In this document: in pieces, positions 54,641 through 64,000 of the stretch
How positions within the stretch are numbered: the stretch's first letter is position 1
How the letters are laid out: the number at the start of each line of letters is the position of its first letter
DNA from: Ichthyophis bannanicus
Lineage: Eukaryota; Chordata; Amphibia; Gymnophiona; Ichthyophiidae
Direction: 5' to 3'
DNA: 64,000 nt
NCBI GenBank assembly: GCA_033557465.1
Contig: CM066037.1
Span: 519,800,686 to 519,864,685 of the forward strand
Notes under the pieces: generated by a model
What the model saw: the letters and a program-made list of their open reading frames with translations, nothing else
What the model was told of the DNA's origin: nothing
Database searches by the model: none
Position numbers and translations under genes: made by a program

Positions 54641-56029
54641 ATTAAAATACCAAAATGGTTATGGAAGACAACATCATGGCCAACTGACTGGAAAAGATCT
54701 GTGTTTATACCAATACTAAAGAAAGGTGATCCAACTGACTGTGGAAATTATCGCACAATCGCTCTGATCCCACATGCCAGCAAGATTCTACTGAAGATTA
54801 TTCAAAAGAGACTACAGCCATACCTAGAACAAGAACTACCTGAAGTGCAAGCAGGGTTCAGGAAAGGGCGAGGAACGAGAGACATCATTGCGGATGTGAG
54901 ATGGATCCTTGAAAAGACTAAAGAATACCAAAAGGATATCTATTTGTGCTTTATCGACTATAGCAAGGCTTTTGACTGTGTAAACCATGAGAAACTCTGG
55001 GCCACATTAAGAAGCATGGGTATACCAGAACACCTGATCGTTCTCTTGCGTAATCTGTACATTGATCAAGAAGCAACAGTTCGAACGGAACAAGGAGAAA
55101 CAGAATGGTTTAAAATAAGCAAAGGTGTAAGACAAGGCTGCATACTTTCCCCCTACCTGTTTAATTTATATGCAGAACAAATCATCAGAGAAGCAGGACT
55201 GTATGAAGACAACAGAGGTGTGAAGATTGGTGGAAGACTCATCAACAACCTTCGCTATGCTGATGATACTACATTACTGGCTGAAAGCGAAGATGATCTG
55301 AAACATTTGCTTCTCACAATCAAAGAACATAGTCTCAAAATGGGCCTGCACCTTAATGTAAAGAAGACAAAGATCATGACAACTGGCATAATCAACAGGT
55401 TCATCGTTGAAGGAGAAGAAATTGAAATTGTGAACAACTTTAACCTACTTGGATCAACTATCAATAAAGAAGCAACAAGCAGTCAAGAAATCAGACGACG
55501 CATTGCTCTTGGCAGAATGGCTATGAAAGACCTAGATAAGATTCTCAAGAGCAGAGATGTGTCTCTCCATACAAAGATTCGACTTGTTCAAGCCATGGTA
55601 TTTTCAATAACATCATATGGATGTGAAAGCTGGACAGTGAAAAAGACAGACAGGAAGAAAATTGATGCCTTTGAATTATGGTGCTGGTGGCGAATACTGT
55701 GTATACCATGGACTGCCCGAAGAACAAACCAGTCGGTACTAGAGGAGATCAAACCTAAGCTTTCTTTAGAAGCTCAGATGACAAGACTTCGACTTTCATA
55801 CTTCGGACACATCATGCGAAGAGAGAGATCATTAGAGAAAGACATCATGCTTGGCAAGATAGAAGGTCAACGCAAAAGAGGAAGGCCAGCAATGAGATGG
55901 ATCGCTACAATAACAGCAGCTACGGGTACCAGTCTGTCATCAATGAGCCGCCTGACTGAAGACCGAACACAATTTAGGATAGCTATCCAGAGGGTCGCCA
56001 TGAGTCGACTCCGACTCGACGGCACTTAA
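54560..56029 (+). CDS. BovB-like RTE reverse transcriptase, intact 5'-truncated frame (489 aa)
   Basis: RTE sequence starts at about 54645; the first ~30 codons of the frame are flanking DNA. Blocks visible: RSVFIPILKKGDPTDCGNYR, LPEVQAGFRKGRGTRD, IYLCFIDYSKAFDCVNH (first catalytic Asp), GVRQGCILSPYLFNLYAEQI and LRYADDTTLLAESEDD (catalytic YADD). The C-terminal part has SYGCESWTVKKTDRKKIDAF, PWTARRTNQSVLEEI, LSYFGHIMRRERSLEKDIM and MSRLRLDGT. The 3' tail GGCACTTAACAACAACAACA ends at about 56040. The endonuclease is missing, so it cannot move on its own. The undamaged frame marks a recent insertion. Confidence 0.85.
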   Translation: MYFLWAAFYWHLIALAIGYQDQADQITIKIPKWLWKTTSWPTDWKRSVFIPILKKGDPTDCGNYRTIALIPHASKILLKIIQKRLQPYLEQELPEVQAGFRKGRGTRDIIADVRWILEKTKEYQKDIYLCFIDYSKAFDCVNHEKLWATLRSMGIPEHLIVLLRNLYIDQEATVRTEQGETEWFKISKGVRQGCILSPYLFNLYAEQIIREAGLYEDNRGVKIGGRLINNLRYADDTTLLAESEDDLKHLLLTIKEHSLKMGLHLNVKKTKIMTTGIINRFIVEGEEIEIVNNFNLLGSTINKEATSSQEIRRRIALGRMAMKDLDKILKSRDVSLHTKIRLVQAMVFSITSYGCESWTVKKTDRKKIDAFELWCWWRILCIPWTARRTNQSVLEEIKPKLSLEAQMTRLRLSYFGHIMRRERSLEKDIMLGKIEGQRKRGRPAMRWIATITAATGTSLSSMSRLTEDRTQFRIAIQRVAMSRLRLDGT

Positions 56030-56084
56030 CAACAACAACATCCTACGATGAAGTACTAGACTAATACTAGTACTAAGTACTACT

Positions 56085-56625
56085 CCTATCATTCAAGGCA
56101 ATCAAAGGTATTTCATCCTCCTCACTAACAGAACTTATTCACATGGTCCCCCCCAACAGATCCAGAAGAGCAACAGCCGTAAACCTTCTAACAACCCCAA
56201 AGGCATTGACAAAGTGCAACCTGACAACCACAAACAGGGCGTTCCGTTTCTATGTCCCCAAATGCTGGAATGCTCTACCCCCTGACATTAGGGCCATTGC
56301 CGACCTATATCAGTTCAGGAAGGCACTCAAATACCACCTTTTCCTCCAATACTACCCAACCAGCAATTGAACCTAGATATCCCCTCTGAAGAAATGACCC
56401 ACTCTAGAAAGGTCCCTTACGTTCGTTATGTGATTGTTACCTAACCTTGTTCCGTGTAAATATCTCATGTATATAGTTCACCCCTGTTATCCAAGTTTGC
56501 AACCCTGTTCAATGTAAAACCAAACAGCTTGTTGTTATGGTCGTTGTGTTATGATGTAAACCGCGCTGATACCGAATAGTGCGGTATATAAGAAATTGTA
56601 ATAAATAAATAAATAAAAAAATAGA
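56085..56625 (+). pseudogene. L2-clade LINE 3' fragment
   Basis: The frame 56143-56370 encodes NRSRRATAVNLLTTPKALTK, then RAFRFYVPKCWNALPPDIRA and LYQFRKALKYHLFLQYY, the L2 C-terminus. Its tail at 56545-56625 is TGTAAACCGCGCTGATACCG, then GTGCGGTATATAAG and AAATA repeats. Confidence 0.75.
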
Positions 56626-56985
56626 ATAGAATATGCAATTTATTTTTAATACTGGCATTTGTGTGTGGTTCCTGTGCTGGGAGTCTTGGGTCTTGATTTT
56701 CTTTCTAAAGATGACATGTTTTATCTAAAACACCATTTACAGATATAGTGCTATATAATGCATGCTTACAGTAAACATATTCCATAGTGGTTGACTGTAA
56801 ACCTTTTGTCTTATTTTTGTAAATACAAAATTTTCAACCAACACCCCCCCACCTGTCTTCTTTCCTAAAGAACTCTGGAGGGATTATGAAGCATCAGCAC
56901 AAGGAGAGAAAATGGCTCTTTCTTTGATAAAATAACTAATTTTACAATGATTTCATGATTCAAGAGATATAATTAACCACTATGA
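56626..56985. other. No recognisable feature
   Basis: AT-rich, no frame or known repeat. Confidence 0.35.
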
Positions 56986-58064
56986 GGCCCTTTTACTAAA
57001 GGCCGCTAAGGATTTGCCAATAATGTGCTGATTTCATGCGCGTTAAGGGCAAAGCTGTTCTTTAGCCGTTAGGGGCATGTTCGCTATAGGCCTGATTCCG
57101 TCCCGCACATAGATCCCCTCTGTACATCTGATCTGAACTGGATGTACAGAGGGGATCGTGATTCTGATTCTGCGGGGCACGTCTAGCCCCACGGGATCAG
57201 AATCGCAAACAGTCATGTATGTGCAGGCTGGGACTGCGATTCAGTCCAGCCTGCATGTACATGACTTGCCTGGCTAACTTAGTCAGGGCTTTTAAATGGA
57301 GCCGTGGTGCCATGGTGTCCAGTTGCCATGACACTGCAGCTCCATTTTAAAGCCGCGGTGCTGATCACCAGAAAAAAATGCTTATTTCCCACAGCCAGAC
57401 CCCCGATTTGACCTCCTAAGGCCAGGGTCGGGCTGCATGGAATGGCCTCTAGCCCCCCCCCCCTGCCCCATCCGCGCCCCGGCATTTAGAGAAAAACACG
57501 TCCAGGGAAGTTATTCCACCTTGGAGGTGGAATAACTTCCCTGCACATGTCACCAGCCCTGAACATCCAGGGCTGACATTAGAATCAGCCCTGTACATCC
57601 AGGGCTGGTGACTGCCCAGACTCCGCCCCGTCTAACGTCCCTGCACAACCAGCGGGGAAGCTAGATGTGGACAGAGAAGGCATTAATAGCAGGGATCGAT
57701 GTCCCGTTGGGATGTTCATTCCCTCTATTCGTGACACAGAATAAGTCTCCTAGCAGTTAATGTCAAAAGGGGTTTCCTAATGTGTGTCCCACTACTGTAG
57801 GTTGGGTTTACTTAACGATTCCTATAGAAGAGTTGTTAGGTGAATTCACCTTAAGAGCCGCATTGCCCCTGAGGGTGCAGAAACTGCCCTGACCCTAGCA
57901 GTATGTGTTCTCCATGCCCGCCCTCTGCCCCATCCTGTGATCGTTTGATTAATGTGTGTTTTAGCATGCAGAGACAGATGCTACCATACGTTAGTGTTCC
58001 CAATTGCCTGTAGTTGCAGGTTAAAATTCCCATTATCCAGTTGACGGTTTTTGGTAAAAGAGGC
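56986..58064. mobile_element. Possible TIR transposon containing a hairpin chain
   Basis: The left end GGCCCTTTTACTAAAGGCCG and the right end, in reverse complement GCCTCTTTTACCAAAAACCG, form a weak inverted repeat of the same style (..TTTACTAAA..) as the two TIR elements at 16.8 and 33.1 kb. No clean target duplication was found. The interior holds the hairpins at 57112-57612. Confidence 0.35.
57112..57612. repeat. Chain of six consecutive long hairpins
   Basis: Stems: 57112-57128/57141-57157 (17 bp perfect); 57160-57178/57186-57204; 57211-57235/57242-57266 (about 25 bp); about 57287-57312/57328-57350; 57505-57521/57525-57541 (17 bp perfect, 3-base loop); and 57549-57576/57585-57612 (28-bp arms with a central 6-base mismatch). 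Only the interval 57351-57504 is unstructured by eye. Confidence 0.8.
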
Positions 58065-58115
58065 ATTATGTTTTGATTTTGAGGTTGAGTAAAAGGAAAC
58101 TCTTATGTGCTGCTT

Positions 58116-58370
58116 CAGGCCTGGATTTAGACTGTGTCAACATCAGTAACTCTCTAGGGCACCGAACTTTGAAGGTGCCAAATATTCAGGCCAAAGAGGA
58201 ACCACCTCTGGCTTACTTTAGGGTCATAGGTGTGTCCTGCTTCCAAGGGAAGCTACTGTGGCACTAGTGCCTTCCTCCGCCTGTCCAATCTTTAGGAGGT
58301 GAGGGGTTGTCAGATTCCATTCTGATTTCTGGTCTTGCCTATAGGCTGCAACATCTTAAATCCAGCCCTG
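58116..58370. mobile_element. hAT-type MITE
   Basis: The ends are CAGGCCTGGATTTAGACTG and, in reverse complement, CAGGGCTGGATTTAAGATG. The flanks TGCTGCTT and TGTTGGTT match at 6 of 8 positions, an aged hAT duplication. The interior includes CTCTAGGGCACC, typical of this widespread vertebrate MITE group. Confidence 0.65.
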
Positions 58371-58378
58371 TGTTGGTT

Positions 58379-60329
58379 CAATTTGTTCATCCTGAGACAA
58401 CATAAACTTTACTGCCATAGCCCAATTTGGTGGGTGGAGTATGGACTAAGCGTTTACCAGACTGAAAATAATCTCAGTCCAGTAAGGGTCAGGTCCTTTG
58501 AATAGGGTCAAAGTTGAAAAGCCTACTAAGCCACGTATATGCACCATCTGTCCTTACGTATTGACAGTAATCATGTTTTTCCAACCCTACTACCATCTCT
58601 GTTCCCATTTTTCTTATGTGTTTAGGATCCTGCCAGCTGTTCTGTGGTACCTGCCTTCCACTCTTCCCTCCTCCTATCTGAGATCTGGTCCTTGACTCTC
58701 TTGCATTGTCCCTAAAATACGCCAATGCATTTGAAAGAGACAGACAGTGCAGCTGGGCCTAGCATTTGAGAGGGAGGTGGGTGGTATTGTCACTAACCAG
58801 CAGGTTGCATTCATTGCAATCCCAGTCTTATTAGCACATGTTTATAAAGTTTTACCATCCACTCACTTCCATGCTTAGCAGCTGTACTCACTGAAAGTTT
58901 ACTATGTATCGTGTACACTAAACCAGCTTAGCGGGCATGTCATTAGAAAATGTTACTGAATTAACTCCTAAGCTCCCGCCTTTCTGCTCCAGGGGACCAC
59001 AAGCATGAGCTTTCTTCCATCCTGTCTCCTTCATTAAATTGCATTTGCCTGCTCCTAGTATCCTATGTGCAGCTGGAAATACATTATCCAGCCACTTGCA
59101 TATCTTTTGTTAGTGAAAGGCTTTAGCTTTTGTATACAGCTTTGCACAAAACATTGTTGCCAATGGAAGAATCATGGAAAACCGACATAAGAAACAATAA
59201 GTAATAATTCAGCATCTTCTTCAGTTTACAAAGAATATCCTCATTAGGAATCAATTCAGCATGAAATTATCTACCAGATGTAACCTTGCTCAGTCGGGTG
59301 CTCGTGATTTACCACATGTGCAAAGCCTTCTTGGGTTGGGGTCCTATGAGGTGTCACAGGTTTAGCAGGGTTGGGCTTGGCCAGTACTTAGTTGGAAGGC
59401 TTTCCTGTAAAGCAGGGTGCTGGGGGCCGCTCTTCCCTCTGAATCAGTATGGAGCCAATTCCCAAACAGCGCATCTATCTCTGAGCTTCTTTCCATAATA
59501 AAGACATTGAAACTTCTTTGGCAAACGTTGGGAAGGTAACCCTGGGGTCCTAGCTGAATTTCCCCACAGTCTGTCATCTGCTGTAATTCTCTCTTTAGGG
59601 AAGAAAATGGGAGATTTTTTTTAAAGTCTAGCAGTATATCAAATCTAATAAACTATAAACTTTATGCTGGACATTCAAGTGTATGGTGTCACGGGTAAAA
59701 GCACTCTAGAACTGATGGGTATTTTTTAAATACCTGATAGAAGACATTTACATGTGGTATAAGAATCCAATTAAAAGAGGCTCATTAGCTCTTTTAAGAA
59801 TAGATCCGGTCTGCTGATACATTGTCCAAGATTAGTGTACTTCAGGGTCCTGTTCATGATTTACCATCTGGAAAAGCACCGAGGACCTTCTCCAGAGCCT
59901 TCTTTATAGACAAATCAATTCACACAGGCCACCATTTGTAATGTTTACTTCCACCAAATTTAATTTTATATTGATCTTTCCATGAGAAGCTATATAATAA
60001 ATGGTCAGTCATTACAGCAAGCGATCTTTCTGAGTGGAAAAGCTTACATGAGAAAGGATTGCAGCATTTTCTTTGTAAATTTCTGGCACTGCTGTCCGTT
60101 TGTAGGGGAGCCGTGGCTTAGGATATCCAGGTACCTTCATTTCTCGAGGGGATAAAGAGCTTCACGTATGTTACTGCAGTATAGTGAGTATATTTGCAGC
60201 AGATGAGCTGTGCTAAGGTGAACTTTGCAGGGCTTTTCAAACAGAAGGGGAGAACCCTTTTTGGAAAACAGACCCTCTTTCCTTTTTGGGCCTGGCAATC
60301 CCTCCTGCTCCTTGGGGCTTCTGGGTTAG
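58379..60329. other. No recognisable feature
   Basis: About 2 kb of non-repetitive-looking sequence, with only short open frames lacking any family resemblance. Confidence 0.35.
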
Positions 60330-60470
60330 AACCAGGACCAGGTTAATCATTAGACAAGACTAGGCGATCACCTAGGTCAGCAGCTTGTGAGGGGCCCCAA
60401 AGCAGAACAGTAGATTCTGACAGACACACAATCTCAAAGAATCATCAGCAAAATTTAACATTTAAAAGTA
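60330..60470. repeat. hAT-like MITE fragment
   Basis: ACAAGACTAGGCGATCACCT, then AGGTCAGCAGCTTGTGAGGG and AACAGTAGATTCTGACAG match the interior of the MITE at 63240-63415 (GGCAACCTAGGCAGTCGGCT, CAATAGATTCTGACAG). Confidence 0.5.
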
Positions 60471-61696
60471 TGATGAAGCGGTGTTGCCCACCTCACCTTC
60501 CACCGTAAATGGACCCCCCCCCCCCAATCTAATTCCTTCCTCAGACTACAGTAGTGGTTTCAAGAGAAGGTCAATGAACTCAACCCTTTCTCCTGCATAG
60601 AGTGCAGAGAAGGCAGGACACCTTTGGTGCTTCTGACCATGAGCTAATTCATTCCTTGTGCCGCTTCTGCCGATGTCAGAGACTGAGATCCAAGGAAGCA
60701 TGGTAAGAGAAAAGGGAACAGAGATTTGAGGAGGGGGAGGGAAGGAATAGAGGTCTGGGGGAGCAACATGGTAAACGTTTGCAGAAACATATTTTCTAGA
60801 AGCATTGAGTAAAAATAGATCATTGCTAATTTTTCTTAGAATATACATTACCAGGGGAGAGAGCAACGTTATCTTATGACGTATAGTCTGGCAATAACAT
60901 TTCTATTTAAAATTCCCACACTAGCTCACAATGGCTTAGCTTATAATTTCACATGAACGAAAATGAGTGATGCACTCTTATGAGAACAGATCCCTCAGTC
61001 TGTGATTCTGCATTCAGCAGTGTTTCCTATCACTCTACTTACAAGGAAATGTATTGAAAAAAGGGACACAAAAGTCCCATGGTATGACTTATATCCGAAC
61101 TATCAGGGAAAGCTTGAACAGGCTGAAATTTGTTTCCTCCATTTCCCCCTCTTTCTGCTATCGCAGACAGCATCTCCAGAAGATTCAAGTATCTTGGGGT
61201 GCCCTAGTGACTGGAGAGATGGTGGTCTCTCTGGCTAGCAGGGAGGGTTCAGTGAATGTTGCTGGGTTCTTCAGAGAGGAGGCTTGAACGTGAATGACAG
61301 GACTAGCTCAGGGCAAAAATGAAGGATGCCAATAGGGATATGGGGAAAATGCACAATAAAGAGGTCATTTTATAACCATTTTCCAAATATACGAGTGCTT
61401 TACATGCAAAAACAGATGCTTATAAAACTGTGCCAAAAATAAGGGCAGAGTAAGATAGCACCTCCTTTTATGCAACACGTGGGCAGAAATTCCAGAGGGC
61501 ATGGTTTGAGCGGAACTAGGAAGGAGTTGCAACGCAAGCGCAAATACATCTGCGCAAACATTAAGGCTTGCACACATTTGTACCTTCTTTGGAAGAGGTG
61601 CTCATTTGTGCACTACTGGGGGAGGGGGAGGGATTGTCATTGTATGAACCTATTTTATGAAGGCATACAGACGCTTATGTTGTCTTATAAAAAAAT
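60471..61696. other. No recognisable feature
   Basis: No gene or repeat recognised apart from a C homopolymer at about 60513-60525. Confidence 0.35.
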
Positions 61697-61765
61697 AACA
61701 TTTATTTATTTATTTGCTTTTATAAACACTTCTGTCCCTTGTTTCAGATAAGCGCAGTTAATACT
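61697..61765 (-). repeat. LINE (L2-like) tail
   Basis: Minus strand: GCGCTTATCTGAAACAAGGG, then ACAGAAGTGTTTATAAAAGC and AAATAAATAAATAA, a LINE-type 3' end. Confidence 0.4.
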
Positions 61766-62984
61766 CTGAAAGAAGTTTAAAAAGAATTACAGTTGGTGGA
61801 CTGAACATTTTAAAATGATTTTATTTGTTCACAAATATATGGAAAAATTCAGGACAGTGCTAAATAGATTAGTCGTACCGTGACAACGCTCTAATGGTCA
61901 GCTTGTTTGCATCCAGGGATGTCCATTGGCATGGTAAAATGCGAACAGGAGCCTCCATTCCTTGTCAGTGTTCATCATGCACCATGGAAAATATAGGCGA
62001 TGTGAGCGCGCCTCCTTCTCCACACCCTCCGGATGTTTGGCTGGCAAAACGAGCCCTTGTCCAATGCCTGTTTGTGCCCGGAGCAGGTCTAAACTTGGAC
62101 ATGGTTCGGGTGTGCAGGCCGTTTCTGAAATTGAGCGAGGACATCCAAGTTGTTGGGAACACCCTGGATATGCTTACACCATTCCCCCCTTCTGATTTGT
62201 ACGTCTTTGCACTGGGGATGTTTTTAAAACCGCTTTCTAAAATGGCTCTGGGGGCGTTTCCATGCTTTGGACATCTGTATAGCCATTTGCAGACGTCCAG
62301 AGCACGAATAGGGCATTTAAAATAACCCCCGTACTGTACAGGACTCTCCTAGTAAGTGGGTTCTTTAACTCTCTTGCCTTTAAAAGATAGATATAAAATA
62401 GGCGCCTTTTTGGATTTTTATGTGGGTGTCCTGTTATAAAATTATCTCCTAAGAGTGGGATGTTATCATCTTTTTCTCCCTATTAACATATTTTCTAATA
62501 TATCATGTGGTACAAAGACATATTTGTGCTCTCAGATTATAATGGTTATTTGTAGTGCTTGGCGCCTTCATAGCTCATCATTGGCCTTGTGCAAGTGATG
62601 ACTGAGAGTTAGCAATGGGGAACTAACACTGACAATCCCAGTCTCTGACAGCAGATTCTCCGCATTCTTAACCGGGCCAGCAAGAGAGCCTGGGAAAAGC
62701 TTGTGTTACGTATCTGTAGCTGGCCTTTCACTAGGGGGCGAAGATGACCTTGCAAGTCCTACACAAACATAACCGGTGACTGGGCTCAAGCAGGGAGTAA
62801 AATAGGAAATGGCAGACCAGTGCACCCAGATAACATAAAAGAATTCTGGTTGATTAGGGGAGGTCTAAATTGGAAAGAAATTGAATAACAAGAAAACAAA
62901 AAAGTGACAACTGGGTGCCAAGGGATCTGCATAAATTTAAACATCTGTACTAGTGATCCCGACAAACAAGATATTCACAGTCCT
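61766..62984. other. No confident gene; possible 3' untranslated region of the minus-strand exon
   Basis: A plus-strand open frame of 143 codons (61894-62325) has no recognisable domain. Repeated GGACGTCC/GACATCC-like words there suggest repeat-derived DNA. If the exon at 62985-63123 is real, its 3' untranslated region would run through here to a poly(A) signal such as TTTATT (plus) at 61820-61825. Confidence 0.3.
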
Positions 62985-63123
62985 TCAAGGTGATGAAATC
63001 AAAAGCAGAACAGCAAAGCTAAAGATGGTTAGGAAGTAGATTGCAGCGTTCATAGTCTTATTCCTTGTGGTCCCGGAGTAGAAATCTCTCTCCTCCTCAT
63101 GCTCGTTAGTGCTGGTCCTTTGG
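62985..63123 (-). CDS. Possible terminal coding exon with C-terminal hydrophobic anchor
   Basis: On the minus strand an acceptor-like CATTTCTTACAG precedes a phase-1 exon of 45 codons plus TGA. The sequence begins QRTSTNEHEEERDFYSGTT, then RNKTMNAAIYFLTIFSFAV and LLLISSP. An acidic, polar stretch leads into one hydrophobic segment of about 18 residues at the extreme C-terminus, as in a tail-anchored membrane protein or a GPI-attachment signal (small residues SGT as candidate site). I do not recognise the protein. If the neighbour is PHLDA2, TNFR-family genes near Phlda2 in mouse, including GPI-anchored forms, are one speculative match. A MITE begins 12 bases upstream of the acceptor, so the branch point would lie in the MITE; this weakens the call. 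Confidence 0.4.
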
Positions 63124-63135
63124 CTGTAAGAAATG

Positions 63136-63528
63136 CAGAGTTGCTAAGTGATCCAGTTCCAGGACTGAGATCTTTTGCCAGTTCAGGTTTTACATTTGCA
63201 TTGCAATGCAGTATGGTATTTGTAGTCCCTGATTTTATCCGAGGCCAGCACAACCATTAGGCAACCTAGGCAGTCGGCTAAGGCATCAGCTTCCAGGGGG
63301 CAGCAAAGAACAAGGCATTTAAACCTAAACAATAGATTCTGACAGCCAGGAGGGCATAAAGCTTAAGGTTTGCCTAGGGCGCCAGCACCTTGAACCAACT
63401 CTGGGGCCAGCCCTGATTTTACCCTTTGAAAACAGAGCTGCAAGTCCCATGATGCATCAGGATGAGATAACTAGAAATTCAGGACTGGCTGAAGATCTCA
63501 CTCCTGGAACTGGAACATGGCCACTTTG
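63136..63528. mobile_element. Second copy of the CAGAGTTGC MITE, interrupted
   Basis: The left end is CAGAGTTGCTAAGTGATCCA; the right end in reverse complement is CAAAGTGGCCATGTTCCAG. The flanks GAAATG and GACATG agree at 5 of 6 bases. The interior matches 54032-54243 (TTTGCATTGCAATGCAGTAT, TTGTAGTCCCTGA). It is split by the element at 63240-63415. Confidence 0.7.
63240..63415. mobile_element. hAT-type MITE nested in the previous element
   Basis: The right end reads CAGGGCTGGCCCCAGAG in reverse complement; the left end is CGAGGCCAGCACAACC. The flanks ATTTTATC (63232-63239) and ATTTTACC (63416-63423) match at 7 of 8. The uninterrupted copy at 54118-54132 supplies the empty site (CCCTGAATTTACCC). 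Confidence 0.75.
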
Positions 63529-63867
63529 GACATGGAAGCTTATACCTAGGGCTTCTGGTTCTAGGTGTTTATCCTTTGGGATTTTAGAGGTTTATTTTTG
63601 AAGCAATTAGATGATTTCCCAGGGTTAGAAAAATACGAGGGTTTTTTTTTCCAGGTGGATTCCATTTAATGATATAAAACACAATTTTTCAAGGCCAGCC
63701 TTCTCCCAGCCCCAGCATTGCACCCCCTCCTCTCTCCAAGCTCCAGTCACAGCATCAGCATCTCCCTACTCTCAAAACTGAACTAGATTACTACATATCC
63801 CTACTTAGGAACTCAACGCCAAGAGGACATGGGGCCACGCTCACACACCCTCTGGTTCTCTCGCACT

Positions 63868-64000
63868 GGTCATAAGAACATAAGATATGCCATACTGGGT
63901 CAGACCAAGGTCCATCAAGCCCAGTATCCTGTTTCCAACAGTGGCCAATCTAGGTCATACGTACTGTGATAAGGAAGCTTATCATAGCTCAGGTAGGAGC
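63868..64000 (-). repeat. CR1 3'-end fragment, running off the window
   Basis: CATAAGAACATAAGATATGC, then CATACTGGGTCAGACCAAGG and CCAGTATCCTGTTTCC: the terminal part of the same CR1 family on the minus strand. Confidence 0.8.

Noticed and set aside
61894..62325. 143-codon frame as a gene
   Set aside because: No recognisable domain, no splice or promoter context, and repeated GACGTCC-like words suggest repeat-derived DNA.

Overview
The window looks like a stretch of a large, repeat-rich vertebrate genome. I infer an amphibian, with a caecilian as best guess, because BovB-like RTE, L2, CR1, Penelope-like (GIY-YIG), DIRS-like, Tc1, hAT and Harbinger-like elements sit side by side. The species cannot be proven from the sequence alone. 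There is no bacterial or viral gene organisation, and most long reading frames are decayed transposon proteins.

Layout: 1-1.1 kb is the 3' end of a DIRS-like retrotransposon. 1.2-3.8 kb holds an L2 fragment and a Penelope-like element. 4.4-9.7 kb is a decayed BovB-like RTE split by L2 insertions. 10-16 kb carries L2, inverted-repeat/hAT, DIRS, CR1 and RTE fragments. 16.76-20.68 kb is a complete terminal-inverted-repeat (TIR) transposon, inserted in an old LINE and carrying tRNA-like modules. 20.9-26.6 kb is a Tc1 remnant plus a near full-length CR1 on the minus strand, with esterase ORF1, endonuclease and reverse transcriptase. 27.6-33.1 kb has a minisatellite, a foldback and a DIRS gag-RT fragment. 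33.13-42.42 kb is a second, enlarged copy of the TIR transposon, itself invaded by an L2 tail and a 2.7 kb CR1.

The only confident host gene starts at 47,107: a small PH-domain protein that I identify as PHLDA2 (PHLDA3 is the alternative). Its single-exon PH domain follows a GC-box/TATA-like promoter. A minisatellite-bearing intron of about 3 kb and a second, mainly untranslated exon near 50.55 kb are predicted. A possible last coding exon of another gene lies on the minus strand at 62,985-63,123; it would encode a C-terminal hydrophobic anchor. Between and after these are hAT MITEs with visible target duplications, an almost intact RTE reverse transcriptase (54.6-56.0 kb) and a chain of hairpins (57.1-57.6 kb).

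The most unusual object is the pair of TIR transposons (16.76-20.68 and 33.13-42.42 kb). They have matched termini and TTA target duplications but no recognisable transposase. They hold three classes of tRNA-like, B-box-bearing modules, 3 copies in one element and 8 in the other. The larger element shows block amplification, inverted duplication and a perfect 39-bp hairpin.
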